A stretch of DNA of 64,000 bases from Ditylenchus dipsaci (Eukaryota; Nematoda; Chromadorea; Rhabditida; Anguinidae). The notes under the pieces are model-generated. The model was not told the DNA's origin. It saw only the letters and a list, made by a program, of their open reading frames with translations, and searched no databases. Where the stretch lies: assembly GCA_004194705.1 (NCBI GenBank), contig SADC01000886.1:1-64000 (forward strand). The letters run 5' to 3'. How positions within the stretch are numbered: the stretch's first letter is position 1; each line of letters begins with the position of its first letter. The position numbers and the translations under genes are program-made. Below, piece after piece: positions 45,604-57,600 of the stretch.

Positions 45604-46519
45604 GGATAATATTTTTTTCTTACCGCAAAACACTTGAAAATTACCGCAAATCATTTTTTTATTACCGCAATTTGATTTTCCCGCAAAATACTTTTTCTTA
45701 CCGCAAAATACTTTTTTCTTACCGCAATTTGATTTTCCCGCAAAATACTTTTTTCTTACCGCAAAATACTTTTTTCTTACCGCAAAATACTTTTTTCTTA
45801 CCGCAAAATACTTTTTTCTTACCGCAAAAATACTTTTTTCTTACCGCAAAAATACTTTTTTCTTACCGCAAAAATACTTTTTTTCTTACCGCAAAAAATT
45901 TTCTCGTCGTTTTTAGTCAAAATTTTGCGGGAATTTGAATTTTTCAGTCAGGAAACAACTTGGATCCCTCAGAATCCCACCCAGAATGGCCAGAAGCCCC
46001 TGAAAGTTGGTTTTTTCGGGGTTTACTAAAGGGGGGGTAAACTTTTTGCGAAAATTCGATTGAGCGGATCAGATTTCGGGTCCGATGGGCTTAATCGCTC
46101 AGAATTCCAGGTTTATGGTGGTTTCGAGTGGTTCAGGGTGGAGTTGTGGGCGATTGAGCCGATCGGACCCGAAATCTGATCCGCTCAATCGAATTTTCGC
46201 AAAAAGTTTACCCCCCTTTAGTAAACCCCGAAAAAACCAACTTTCAGGGGCTTCTGGGCATTCTGGGGTGGGATTCTGAGGGATCCCAGTTGTTTCCTGA
46301 CTGAAAAATTCAAATTCCCGCAAAAATTTTGACTAAAAACGACGAGAAATTTTTTGCGGTAAGAAAAAAGTATTTTGCGGTAAGAAAAAAGTATTTTGCG
46401 GTAAGAAAAAAGTATTTTGCGGTAATAAAAAAGTATTTTGCGGGAAAATCAAATTGCGGTAATAAAAAATGATTTGCGGTAATTTTCAAGTGTTTTGCGG
46501 TAAGAAGAAAGTACCATCC
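45604..46519. mobile_element. Foldback element B, TTACCGCAAAATAC array, 9-bp target duplication
   Basis: The left end GGATAATATTTTTTTCTTAC and the inverted right end GGATGGTACTTTCTTCTTAC resemble those of element A. The arms are arrays of a roughly 20-bp unit TTACCGCAAAATACTTTTT. The inner core (GATCAGATTTCGGGTCCGAT; AATCCCACCC; AAGTTGGTTTTTT) is shared with element A. TTTAAAAAT flanks both sides (45595-45603 and 46520-46528). It is inserted between the two GAGAATTCTCA blocks. Confidence 0.88.
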
Positions 46520-46529
46520 TTTAAAAATT

Positions 46530-46720
46530 CTCACTTTCAAATTCTCACTTTCAAGTTAAAATGAGAATTCTCATAAGTGAGAATTCTCATATAAAATTCA
46601 AATGAGAATTATCATCATGAGAATTCTCACTTTACTTTATAAATGAGAATTCTCAATGAGAATTCTCATTCTCGTTGTCATGAAAGTGAGAATTTTCTTA
46701 CTTTCACCTCGAATTCTCAC
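46530..46720. repeat. GAGAATTCTCA array, right block
   Basis: Inverted counterpart of 45385-45600, separated from it by foldback element B. Confidence 0.85.
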
Positions 46721-47150
46721 TTTGGTTTTTTCTGTTCTATGATCATAATTTTATGTGTTCCAATGATATTTTTCAGTCACATTCAAAGCTTTTAGACATT
46801 GTCAGCGAGTGTCAGAGCTATCCTTTAAGGGTACGGAATTTTTGCCAGTGTTTTTTCTTAGTAACTTTGTCAGGTTTGGACTAGTTAAGAATTTTTTCGA
46901 GGTCGCTTTTATCTTCAATATAATATTATATTTTACAGAATGTTCGGCTCTATGAAAATCAGGGTTTCCAACTTAAAAGTTTGAACATTTAGTCACTAAC
47001 TGGCGAAAAGTGCATCTTTTCTTACCATACTAAGATTCGAATTTTGAAACACTGTGGACGGGGTGAAATAATTCGAGCCTTTATTATTTCCACGACACAT
47101 CATAACACACATTCAATTTTTTCTATTGCAAGACACAACAAGTTGGTGAT

Positions 47151-47560
47151 TCAATAATTTAAACTCAGTCCGATTCCGGTGTCCCTTGTTGCGAAGCCAG
47201 CCTGTGAGAAGATACGTTCGATGGGCGCACTAGTAGCTAGAATACTTAAGATCTCAATCGCTAACGCTGCTAGCTTGTTCCACTCCTAAATTTTTGTATA
47301 GTGAGCGCAGCTGAATTTTAAAACTAACTGTTGAAAGCAGCCCATGCCAATATTTTATAGGCTCGACAAAAGCATCACCTCCACCAACGCTTTGAACATT
47401 GTACAACGCACCCAAAATCCATGACTTTCGATTTGTCTTTCCTTCTGATCTTGTCTCCATTCATCATTGCTTTTTTTCTTAATCGTCATGTCCAGGGTCA
47501 GTCCTTGCTGTGAAGATATCGAAGACGAATCCATCGGACCAGCAAATCCACTGCAAATTC
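47151..47560 (-). pseudogene. hAT-family transposase relic (C-terminal dimerisation domain)
   Basis: On the minus strand, 47283-47151 reads WNKLAALAIEILSILATSAP followed by IERIFSQAGFATR and a stop, matching the hAT C-terminal signature (ATSAPSERVFS-type). Upstream pieces such as VEPIKYWHGLLS lie in other frames, so the gene is frameshifted and truncated. The catalytic N-terminal part is not visible. It lies inside the 44.4-48.1 kb palindrome. Confidence 0.75.
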
Positions 47561-48497
47561 TCGGTACAGGAAGCTGAAGAAACAACTGACAAAAAAATTT
47601 ATATACAAAAATTTAAATCTTACATCTGCCTGATCCATTCAGAGACTTTCACAAGATCGGAATTTTTAAGCACGATGCAGTATTGGGATCGACTGATAAT
47701 TTTCGATTTAAATTGAGAATTCTTCTTAATTGAGAATTCTCATTCTCATTTTTCCAAACACTGGAAAACACACTTTTTTTTCAAAAAAGCGGGTGGTTCC
47801 AACTTTCTTTATAAGAATTGTTAGCAGTTCAATACCTGAAAAGAAAGCGCAGACCAAGCCGGTTCTAATGACACCAAACGTTTACAGAAGACTCTGTGAA
47901 AACGAGTGAAAATCAACATTTATAGCAGAATAGTAAAAAATTTAGAACAAAATTTGAGTACATTTTTTAAAATTATATTTCGGTCCACATGCATATTTCA
48001 CATGGACTATCTTCTTGAAAGTTGTTCAGGAAGAGTAGCAGAACATAATGAACATCACAGAAAAATTTAAAAAAAAAAAATAGTGGTAAGTCGGTTTATC
48101 ATTCTCTCAGAAATGCCTTTTAAATTTTCTAACTCGGAATACGGTCGAGACGCAAAAATTACTTCTGTGGTTTTGAGCTACGAATATGCAGCTTTTATTT
48201 TACTTCAATATTTTTACAGAGATTTTGGATCCCATCTGCAGATGAATGAACACTTGTCGTCAAAAAATACTCACATAATCACTACTTTTCCCCAAACGAC
48301 TGCTCTTTGATAATTTTCAATACTATAATTGTGTCAGCTCATTTGTGGTTGCAGTGACGAATCCCCCCTCCACGGGAGTGATCAGGTGGGGAAATCATAT
48401 CATATTCCTGTTTCTCGACCCGATTTCATGAGAAAGCCGGCTGTTTTTTTGGTTCTGAGAAAAAAAATTTCGAACCACACGGGGTATCATGGTTTTT

Positions 48498-48929
48498 GGA
48501 ACACCTTCGGAATACCCCCAGCAGTCAACTTCGGAATACCCCCAGCAGTCCACTTGGTATACCTCCAGCACTTAATTAGGAACACACCTCTCATGTTACC
48601 TCACAATAAAAACTGAGGATGTTAGCTACACAATGGTGTAAAAATTTCTTGGTTTAGTTCACACAAATGTATATTTTTCGATTAAAATAGAACTGAATAT
48701 TTTTTGAGCATTCGATTTCATTCGAAAAAATTCAATTTTATTTTAATCGAAAATATAGATTTGTGTGAACTAAACCAAGAAATTTTTACACCATTGTGTA
48801 GCTAACATCCTCAGCTTTCAATTGTGGGGTAACATGAGGGGTGTGTTCCGAATTAAGTGCTGGGGTATACCAAAGTTGACTGCTGGGGTATTCCGAAGTT
48901 GACTGCTGGGGGTATTCCGAAGTTTAGCC
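48498..48929. mobile_element. Foldback element E, CGGAATACCCCCAGCAGT family, 8-bp target duplication
   Basis: The ends are GGAACACCTTCGGAATACC and, inverted, GGCTAAACTTCGGAATACC. The arms contain two to three units of the 23-bp array, and the centre is a GAACTAAACCAAGAAATTT hairpin. TGGTTTTT flanks both sides (48490-48497 and 48930-48937). Confidence 0.85.
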
Positions 48930-48954
48930 TGGTTTTTTATGGTCAAGAGTGCTT

Positions 48955-49175
48955 CTCGGAATCATGTCTAAGGTAAGTGTGTGCGCGCATCTCTAACTCT
49001 CAAGCCTCCTTCGGCGGCGCAGGGGCTTGGGGCTTGGAGTTGAGATGCGCACACCCACATACCTTAGACACAAATCACTCGAAAGCGACTCTGGATGCAT
49101 GAAAAAGCATGCATACCAGAGTTTATTTATGCGGTAGGCCTCAGTATTCAAAACTATGTTCAACATCTTCTTGTT
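48955..49175. mobile_element. GTGCGCGCATCTC element, copy 3
   Basis: Inverted orientation relative to copy 1: ATGTCTAAGGTAAGTGTGTG ... CACATACCTTAGACAC, then the GCATACCAGAGTTTATTTAT and GCGGTAGGCC flank. Confidence 0.7.
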
Positions 49176-49578
49176 AGTTGCCCCTGTGTGATCAGTGGCC
49201 CTTTTATTCCCTTCCGCTCCCTATACAGCCCGTAATCCTTTAAAATTCAAAAGGCGCCAATTGAAATTTTTCAAATTTAAAAAAAACATGACACCCTCCT
49301 GTGGTTCGAAAATTTTTTTTTTCCCAGAACCAAAAAAAACGCGCGGCTTTCTCATGAATCGGGGGTCGAGAAACACGAATAGGAAATTATCTCCTCCATC
49401 CGATCACTCCCCTTGGGGGGGGGGGGATTCTGAACTCAAGCCCATTTGTGGGCCTTGTTGCTGGCATTACATGTTAATATAAATTTTCAAGCAACAATAA
49501 CCTTTCATTTGCCCCAAACAGCATACACAACAGTGACAAGAGCAATAAGAGTTAACAACATGGAATTTTTATGGGATA

Positions 49579-52500
49579 CTAGCCTTCATCAGTCGACAAA
49601 AATATTCTTCTTCTTATTAATGTAACTTCGGAGGGCCTAAACACGAGAAATTCTTAATAATATAACGATTATTACCACTAATTTACTTACCCATTCTGTT
49701 CACTTGACTCAGCGTTGTCGATAGTACCAAGGAGGATACAGTAGGCTTAAATTTAAACAATCAACTCTATGTATAACTAATCCCATGGAATTTTGACTCA
49801 TAATCGCGGGTAACCTTTGAAAAAAAGTTAAGAAAATTTGGCGCTACTCGGTTTCAATCCCCCCCCCCAGCCCACAAAAGCTGCTCGGTTTTAACGAGCC
49901 CACGTTCTTTCAAATAACTTACGTCTCATCTCGAATCTAGGTCCTTGCTCCACCAGTTCGATGTCTGAGCCCTCCCCCTTCTTGTAGATGTGCTGCCGAA
50001 AGAAATGAAGTCCTCAGTGTTGGCAAATGTAACCACCCGTTTGCTGTCCGCTTTTGCACTGGAAAGAGATGCTTCAAGACTTTTTGAACTGCAACCAACG
50101 CTTACTTAAAGAACCATGGTTTTTGAACGCAATGGCATTTCAGAAACTCGAATTGGCAGGGGACACTATTTGACTCTATATGTGTTCATGCCGATGCCGA
50201 AAAACATATGCCTTGATCCGCCCTGTTGTGCTTTTTCTGTAAATTTTTTTTCTTATAATAATCTTAAAGAACAAATGATTTGCAGAAATATTAGTCCGTG
50301 TGCTTGAATTTTTAGTATTCTATATTATCCAACAATCACATCACAGGGTTTCAGAATCGTTTCTAATTTTGTATGAGGTCAGTCAATTTTTTATTTCTGA
50401 TTACACCCGATACCCCAAACGAAAGCTAGGGATCTCCTCTTCCAGAACATACAGGCCAAATTTTGCAAATCAGAGAGTTTGAAAAAGTAGAAGAAGAAAA
50501 GGCTCTATTGGAATGGAAAATGACCTGACAGTGGCAAAAATAGAGCCTTTTCTGCTTTTCTAGACTTACTAACTTACAAATTTAGTCTATACTTTTTCAA
50601 AGAGGAGATCCTCAGCTTTCGTTTGGGGTATTAGCCATCAAAAATAAAAAATTAGCTGCTCTTATTTATTCCGAAAATGTTTTGGGATCATTAAATTGTA
50701 ATTTCCAATTGTAATTTCATGCCTTAGTCCAGAAATATCTATGAACCGATATAAGTATTTACCGTGCCGTGAAAGTGGGGTAGTTCGTCCGATCTGGCAA
50801 TGTCAAACAACTTTGGGCTCGACTAGTAGATGGTTAAATAAATTGAAAAATTTTAGATGCAAACTTAAAATAACTCAAAGATTAATTGTTGAATATTTTC
50901 GGAGTAAAAAAGTGCCTATTCTAATCAAATTCGGAAATACCGCCGCGTCCAAATACCATGGTCCTTACAATCAATCAAGCTAAACGCAAGTACATACCCT
51001 TTCACCAATTTTTGAATTAACATTGTGAAAGATCAAATGCGGATACTGCTCAGACATTGGTCCACATTCTGGAATATCATGTCGCATCTAAAAAACAATG
51101 TTTATCGAGGATAAGCGATAAAAAATTACATACCACGACGTTAGCCAAGCTGAAAAATGTTGTTGTCCGTGAGGGAAGTGCGAGACGATTAGTGAATCTG
51201 GAACCCCTCTTGTTTCGTTAAGCACCACTAAATCAGTTATCTAAATAACAATTATTTGAGAGGATCGATCAGTAACTCCACCAATTTGCTTATCAGGGCG
51301 GTATTAATAATCGATTTACCCTTATCTTTTACCCTTACCTCTACCCGTATTAAAAAAGAATTTTTTTAATGCCCGTAAAGCATTTCTAGAGTAATTTTAG
51401 TTCGCTGAACACGAATTTAACGTCCGTTTTTCATTGTTGTGTGTTTCATTGTTGTGCGGATTGCTGAGTTTTGCACGCTTCTTTAAGGGCCATTGCCGTC
51501 CCCGACAACGAGAATTTCAAATGTTTGAATTCGCGCGGGACAGTTCTCTTTCGTCTCGCACTTTACTCTTTTGACTTGCTTCGAATGACTCAAAAGAGTA
51601 AAATAAAAGACGAAAGAGAACTGTCCCGCGCCAATTCAAACACTTGAAATTCTCGTTGTCGGGGACGGCAATGGCCCTTTAAGACTGTGCTTTTTCTCTC
51701 ACTTTATCGTTGTTTTTGTTTAGTTTTCGCAATGTTCACACCGGATATGTGTTTAAACGTTTAAAAGTGATAATGCCATACGTTTAAAAGTGATAATGCC
51801 GTCATGTAGCCCTGCTGCTTTAATTTCTAACGGCATATTGTTTGTTGCAAATTCTTTGCAAAAACTAGCAGAGACGCTTCGAAATATAAAGCAACTCGGA
51901 AAAATGGTTCAGAGATCATACAGATACCAGAGTTTAAAACACAAAAGGACCAAGTGAAAATCGCATTTTTAAACTATTGACCACATATAATCGTTCAATA
52001 TTTTAGGAGTTGACGGAAAGTTATGGCCAAAACTAGAGTTCTGATAAAACCTATCAATCCTGTAAAATGGCAGATAATCAACATGAGCTCAAAAAGCTTA
52101 ACTTTAAATCGGCATAAACCACCGACTCCCACCAACCCAGTCGCGAAAATTAGGTTGAACACAAAAATTTACCCCATTAGCTTTGCAGGCATGAACGATT
52201 CCCTTGATGTCATGATGCCCTCTGTTGATGCGACGAGAATTCGGAAGGACCAACTTCATTTCCTAAAATTTAGGTGTTAAAATCCAGTCAAAACCTACAA
52301 AAATGACCGATTACGAACCTTGGCAAATATTTTCAGCTTGGAAGACGGGTTTCTGCTAGTGGTTACCACGATGCTGCAAAAAAACAATTAGCTACTTTAG
52401 TTAAATGCGAAAAGAAACATTGGGTCTTCACAGCCAGCCCATCTGTATTCATCATCCACATTGTCGGCCTGTCCACCCCATGCAAAGTCCTTGACCATCA

Positions 52501-52654
52501 ACACAGCATCTTTGCGCAAATCTGTAGGAATAGCTGAATTTTTGTCCATGGCATTCTTGACTCGGTCTCGTCGCTCTTGTATGGCTCCCTGTTTGTCTTC
52601 CAGACTCTTGCGATAGATAAACTCTCGGCGGAGACGAGCTTCTCTTCGGATCAT
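49579..52654 (-). CDS. IMP4: IMP4, U3 snoRNP / SSU processome Brix protein
   Basis: Nucleolar protein that works with MPP10 and IMP3 in U3-guided 18S rRNA processing. Eight exons: 52654-52419, 52373-52319, 52262-52173, 51240-51134, 51087-50998, 50088-49923, 49745-49691 and 49636-49579, about 290 residues as in the family. Exon 1 starts MIRREARLRREFIYRKSLED and contains VDDEYRWAGCEDP. The Brix domain follows: IVVTTSRNPSSKLKIFAK, LVLPNSRRINRG, TDLVVLNETRG, MRHDIPECGPMSE, HLFPVQK and ILLGTIDNAE, with RRRIFLST near the end. Frame breaks: one base missing in HFPHG|TTFF (near 51160), one at the exon 50088 start, one near 50050 (AAAA for AAAAA) and one near 49990 (CGG for CCGG). All look like a lost homopolymer base. 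Exon 1 uses a weak GTTTCT donor. Pseudogene or base-call errors; all splice sites otherwise survive. Confidence 0.88.
50100..50990. other. IMP4 intron with dispersed repeat
   Basis: The parts 50370-50480 and 50580-50650 are inverted relatives of the 1519-1868 repeat (CGAAAGCTAGGGATCTCCTC; GAGGAGATCCTCAGCTTTCG). No gene of its own. Confidence 0.5.
51483..51682. mobile_element. TTAA-flanked hairpin MITE (AAGGGCC family)
   Basis: A near-perfect 200-bp hairpin: TTAAGGGCCATTGCCGTCCC ... GGGACGGCAATGGCCCTTTAA. The inner core CGGGACAGTTCTCTTTCGTC matches 22952 and 55050. It lies in an IMP4 intron. Confidence 0.82.
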
Positions 52655-52719
52655 TCTGATAAAGTTTTGGAAAAACGCATTTTTTACTCATTTGTAAATC
52701 ATGTTTAAACGAAAAAAAA

Positions 52720-53260
52720 GTATTTTCTGACATTTTTCCACACAGAAAATGGATTTTTGGAAAAAAAATTTGATCAAAATTTGACTTTTGCATTGGTCTC
52801 CAAGGCAATCTAACCTGAAAGAGTACCTAGATAGCCTAAAAGATAAAATTTGAACATAGTTTGCTAATTGGGGCCTACCGCATAAAGAAGCTCTAGTATT
52901 CATACACTTTTATGCATGCATAGTCGCTTTCGAGTGATTTGTGTCTAAGGTATGTGGGTGTGCGCATCTCAACTGCAAGCCCCATGCGCCGCCGAAGGGA
53001 GCGCAGGGGATTGAGAGTTAGAGATGCGCGCACTTACTTACCTTAGACACGGTTCCGAGCAAGACTCTTGCTCAAAAATGCATAAGTAGACTCTTTTTGC
53101 CCAGTTCCAGTGACAAAAACGGGGTGGAATACCTTAATACAAGGTGATATACCTTGGTCCCCCATTGCAAAATTTTTTTTTCAAAAAATCAATTTTTGTG
53201 TGGAAAAATGTCAGAAAATTTGTCCAGTTTCAAAAAGCAATGCGAAATTTTTTTTTCTAC
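52720..53260. repeat. Palindrome carrying GTGCGCGCATCTC copy 4
   Basis: The arms at 52720-52800 and 53150-53260 share TTTTCTGACATTTTTCCACA against TGTGGAAAAATGTCAGAAAA, plus the CCTTGGTCCCC motif. The loop holds the element at about 52850-53115. It starts 66 bases upstream of the IMP4 ATG. Confidence 0.75.
52850..53115. mobile_element. GTGCGCGCATCTC element, copy 4
   Basis: GAACATAGTTTGCTAATTGG and GGCCTACCGCATAAAG, then CTAAGGTATGTGGGTGTGCG and the inverted GATGCGCGCACTTACTTACC. Confidence 0.72.
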
Positions 53261-53819
53261 TTTTTTTTATCTATCCTGTAGCCAATTTCATGGGGAGTCC
53301 GACTGTTTGTTCACTGTTCGATTTCAAATTCCGCTCGAGACAACAAACATTGAATACGTTTTGTAAAATTCAATTATGACAGTTCAAATGTTTGTTGTAT
53401 TGAGCGGAATTTGAAATCTAACAGTGAATTTTTATCCAAAGAGCACTTTCACAATAGCATTTTTGACCATACTGGGGATTTGGCGAGATGTGAATTTTTC
53501 CAAACTTTTGCTCAGTTCATCAAAATGTTAGACGGTCTACTGAAAACGACTGGTTTTTATTAATCAAAAGAGCGTTTCCTGGGCAGCAAAATAAGATATT
53601 ATCTGGTTGGGGTTGACTAAAGAAAAAGTTAGCTAGAGCCATTTGAAGTTAATGACTCAAAAAATAGACTGCCGAAAAATTGACTTTCTTAAAATGCATG
53701 GTTCTTAGAGATTTTTATCAAAACAAAAATCTCAGCAGTTTCGGGCTCCCCAAGAAATTTGCTACAAGATAGGTAACAGAGTAAAAAAAATTTCCAGCAT
53801 GGCCAAGTCGGCCCTATCC
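53261..53819. other. Short hairpin, otherwise no gene
   Basis: Around 53300-53430, CGATTTCAAATTCCGCTC and the inverse GAGCGGAATTTGAAATC form a hairpin. The rest is unannotated AT-rich sequence. Confidence 0.45.
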
Positions 53820-54040
53820 CTCAATGGGGAGGGGGGGGGTTTTGCCTTGGTCCCCCGTAGTTTTTTTGTGATTTTTTAGGCTTAGGCAAGGGTTGGCCAG
53901 CGTATGTAGGACGGACTCAAACGTATTTGAGACTCATGTTTAAGTTCTTCCTAACATACGCTGGCCTACTCTTGCCTGAGCCTTAGCCTAAAAACTCACT
54001 AATAACAACAACAGGGGGACCAAGGCAAAACCCCCCCCCC
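53820..54040. repeat. Hairpin with TTGCCTTGGTCCCC ends
   Basis: GGGTTTTGCCTTGGTCCCCC pairs with GGGGGACCAAGGCAAAACCC. Inside, GGCAAGGGTTGGCCAGCGTA pairs with TACGCTGGCCTACTCTTGCC. The same TTGCCTTGGTCCCC motif sits at the centre of the MITE at 40646-41009. Confidence 0.7.
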
Positions 54041-54354
54041 CTTTTTTTTTCCTGCGATTTGTACTAATTGATTTCTACATTTTTTCGCTTAATTGCTTCT
54101 CCTCCAACCAACCAACCCAGCTAATATTGCTTATGAAATATTTACTACTTTTCTAAATAAAATATTTAGCTGAAAATTGACGATATTTTGCCTATTGGGT
54201 GTGACTTCTAGTCCACCTAGGGACAATCAGCCTTCTCCCCCTACCAATTCCTTGTTTCGCCCAATTGGTCGGAACAAAGTGGCTTTTTTCAGAGGGATAG
54301 GGACACCAAGTCTCTCGATAGGGTGGTCCATTCTTACAGATTATGTCTTTTAAA

Positions 54355-54425
54355 TGTCTCAGTGGTATAGAGCGCAAGTCGGTGCACATTTACTGTAGGT
54401 CCGATTCCAAGTTTCTGCGTTGTCA
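54355..54425 (+). other. tRNA-like sequence, possible SINE head
   Basis: TCTCAGTGGTATAGAGCGC resembles an A box and TAGGTCCGATTCC a B box, about 35 bases apart. No acceptor stem can be formed convincingly. Confidence 0.35.
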
Positions 54426-54665
54426 TTTTTGATGAATTAAACGGTCTTTAGTCAAGCGCGACCAACACTCCGAAAAAAACCATTGTACACATGTAGAACT
54501 TACCTAATACACCCAAAAGTAACAAGATCGGTATTATGAACAAATAATTCAGATATCTATATCTACTGGCAAAAGTGTCAACCACAAGATGATATTAACT
54601 TCATAACGTTTATTTCAAGAGAGTAACAGCAACACAAATCAATGAACACTGGCTGCTAGACCAAT

Positions 54666-57600
54666 TCAAGCCTTCAGAGCAAAAATGCGAACTGGACACT
54701 TGCGAGACTTAGCCAAATGCTTTTTTGTTTTCAAAGACTGCTCGTGTTTGGTCAACTGACGGCGCATTGCTCGGGTCTTCTTGAGGCGAAGGTCAATAGG
54801 GCGGTACTTCTTATTCTGAAAAAAGAACAATTTTGATAAATACGGCACCATGCCAACAGCTGTCCAGATTATTAGAAGCTAAAAATAAAAGAGACTTAAA
54901 TTTCTACATAAATAATTACGATTCAGACTAAAATTGCGGGCTGGTATTAACAATTAACTTTTGCCTTCAATGTTATCGTTCTTTTCTGGACCAACATTAT
55001 TAAAAGGGGGTCTTCTACGGCTACTTTTTGACATTGGCTGCTACTTCACTTAAAGGACCATGGTTTTTGCGCGCAGTGGCATGTGCAAAATTTGAATTGG
55101 CGGCAGACACTTCTCTCTCATCTCAAACTTTACTCGTTGAAGTCGTTTGAAATGACTCCAAAGAGTATAATGCGAGACGAAAGAGAATTGTCCCCCGCCA
55201 ATTCAAATTTCGCACATGCCACTGCCCGCAAAAAACCATGGTCCTTTAAAAGGGGGGGGAAGCTACTTAGGTTTGAAGAAGTGGCTTCCGTGGCGCAGTG
55301 CGTAAGAGTTTGCGTTTTGGGCTTAAAATAATGTTGCAGGTTCGACCCCACGTGTGGCATGCTATTAATTTAGGCTTGTTTGACCACTTATAGGGTAGTT
55401 TGGGTCGCTAATTACGAATCTGGCGTCAAAAAGGTCAAATATCTTTTAAAACTGGTAAAAAAAGTCAAAATAAATAACGTACCACCACTTCGGATCAAAC
55501 CTACAAGATCATTTTAGGCCAAAAAAACGCAAACGCTTACGTTCGCGCCATGGAAGCCACTTTTTCAAACCTAAGTAGCTTTTTGGGCCAGAAACTGTTG
55601 TTAGAAAAAGCCAAAGCTGTAGAAAAGTATGAGTTTGCTGAATAAATGCTATTTCTGATGTATTTGTTGGCATTTAAGAAGGTTTGAGAAGGTTAAAGGT
55701 TGTATTAGAAATTCCGCTTTTTTACAAACGAAATGCCGCTTTTTCCGCTTTTTTTTACCCCAAAATGCCGCTTTTTTCTCATTTTGGGTTGGCATCCCTG
55801 CCCCCCCCCTTTAACATACATTTTTCACATATTATAAAATTATTTTTAATCATGATGTTTGACCACTCAATTGAAAGATATCAGCTACAAAACGATGTAA
55901 AAAGATCTGAGATAAGAAACAAAATATGTGAAAAATGAATGTGAAGTGAAGTAGCAGTAAATATCATAATTAGCCGTAGAAGTCTCCCCTTCAATTTTTT
56001 TCAAAATTTTCCCGCAGCCAAGCCATCCAAAACTGGTGTGCAGTGTGGCTTTGGGTGATTTAGAAGTGTTCGGAATGTCCGGTCCGGCGGCCGAATGCAT
56101 CAGAGGTTAATTTCCATGCAATCTTTTCGCAAAGAGTTATTTACGCCTCAATTCACACGTAAAACTTACGGACGAGAATTAAATGTGTCTTGTTTTTGGC
56201 TGAAAAGTGCCTTGTTTTTTTCTTTTAGTCACAGCAGCAAGTATAATAGCAACTTTTTAAAAGTGAGAACACCATCACGTAGCCCTCCTCATCTAGTTTC
56301 TAACGTCGTATTTTTGTTGCAACATCTTTTTAAAATTCAACACAAAAAAGTAAAAGTTTGAATTAAATAATTTTTCCGAATTGCTTCATATTTCGAAGCG
56401 TCTCTGCAAGTTTTTGCTAAGATGTTGCAACAAACAATACGCTGTTAGAAACCAGAAGAGCAAGTAGAAAAAATGGCAAGTATACTCGCTGCTGTGACTA
56501 GAAGAAAAAAACAAGGCACTTTTCAGTCAAAAACAAGGCACTTTTCATCCAGAGCAAGGCAAATATAAGATTTATCCAAAACTTGCATCTAAAATTTACA
56601 TATCAATTCACTCGTCAATCTGATTGCATGTTAATTCAGGCGAAAATTCACGTGTCCGTGTAATTCAAAAAAAATAGTGAAATAGTATGGTGAATTAGGT
56701 TTGATAAGACCAAAACATCGAGTTCACACACCCGACCCCCAAAATCAGGGGTAGGTACCCAGGTAAATATCCAACCAAACCAAGTGGTCATCCACTTGGA
56801 TCAAATTTTTTCACTTTTTCGGCTTCCAAAAACTATTTTCTGGGCTAATTCGGGCATGCTGAAGATGGTTTGATAGTGGTAAAATACCAGTTTGTAAAGT
56901 ATTTTTGAGTTTTGGTAAAATCAATTATTTTCCAATACTCAAAAATACCATGCAAAACCCTTTTTACTATAATCAAACCATCTTCAGCATGCCCGAATTA
57001 GTCCAGAAAATAGTTTTCGGAAACCAAAAAGTGAAAAATTTTTTGCTCCGAGTGGATGACCACTTGGTTTGGTTGGATATCTATCTAGACCAGGGTACCT
57101 ACCCCTGATTTTGGGCTAGGGTGGGTGTACTCGAAGTTTTTGGTCTTATCAAACCCAATTCACTACACTATTTCACGTATGATAAGACGATTTGTTTTTG
57201 AATCTGACTCAATTTTATTTTCAGCTTCGTGAATCAGATAGGTACTTCATGATTTATGTATGAACTTAGGACATTTCAAACAAGAAAACCTTTGAAGAAA
57301 TATATATTAATAAAATATTATACAGAAAAAAAAATCAAACCCATTTTCTGTTGTAGCGAGTCGCAGTAGCGAGTCGCAATTGTAGCGAGTCACAGTAGCG
57401 AGTCGCAATTGTAGCGAGTCGCAGTAGCGAGTCGCAATTGTAGCGAGTCGCAGTAGCGAGTCACAATTTGTAGCGAGTCGACGTTTTACCTCTTTCAACT
57501 ACCGGATGTGTCAAATAGGCCTTTATCTGCCATTTTTTTCCATTTCCTTCAATTAAATAGAAATGGCCGTTCTATATTGACCCGTACCATGCGAATCGGT

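Larger units (their letters stand above)
44395..48085. repeat. Outermost arms of a nested 3.7-kb palindrome
   Basis: The arm 44395-44720 and the inverted arm 47760-48085 share GCGGTTT...CTTTCTTTTCAGG-type text, for example TTATAAAGAAAATTGGAACC against GGTTCCAACTTTCTTTATAA. Everything between them is other repeats, listed separately. Confidence 0.75.
48350..49435. repeat. Palindrome with CTTTCTCATGAAATCGGG arms, two elements in its loop
   Basis: The arm 48350-48490 (GTTTCTCGACCCGATTTCAT) is inverted at 49286-49432. The uninterrupted relative is 61711-62310. The loop contains the foldback at 48498-48929 and GTGCGCGCATCTC copy 3. Confidence 0.8.

Noticed and set aside
57350..57480. CRISPR array
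   Set aside because: Units are directly adjacent without unique spacers and the genome is eukaryotic, so it is a minisatellite.
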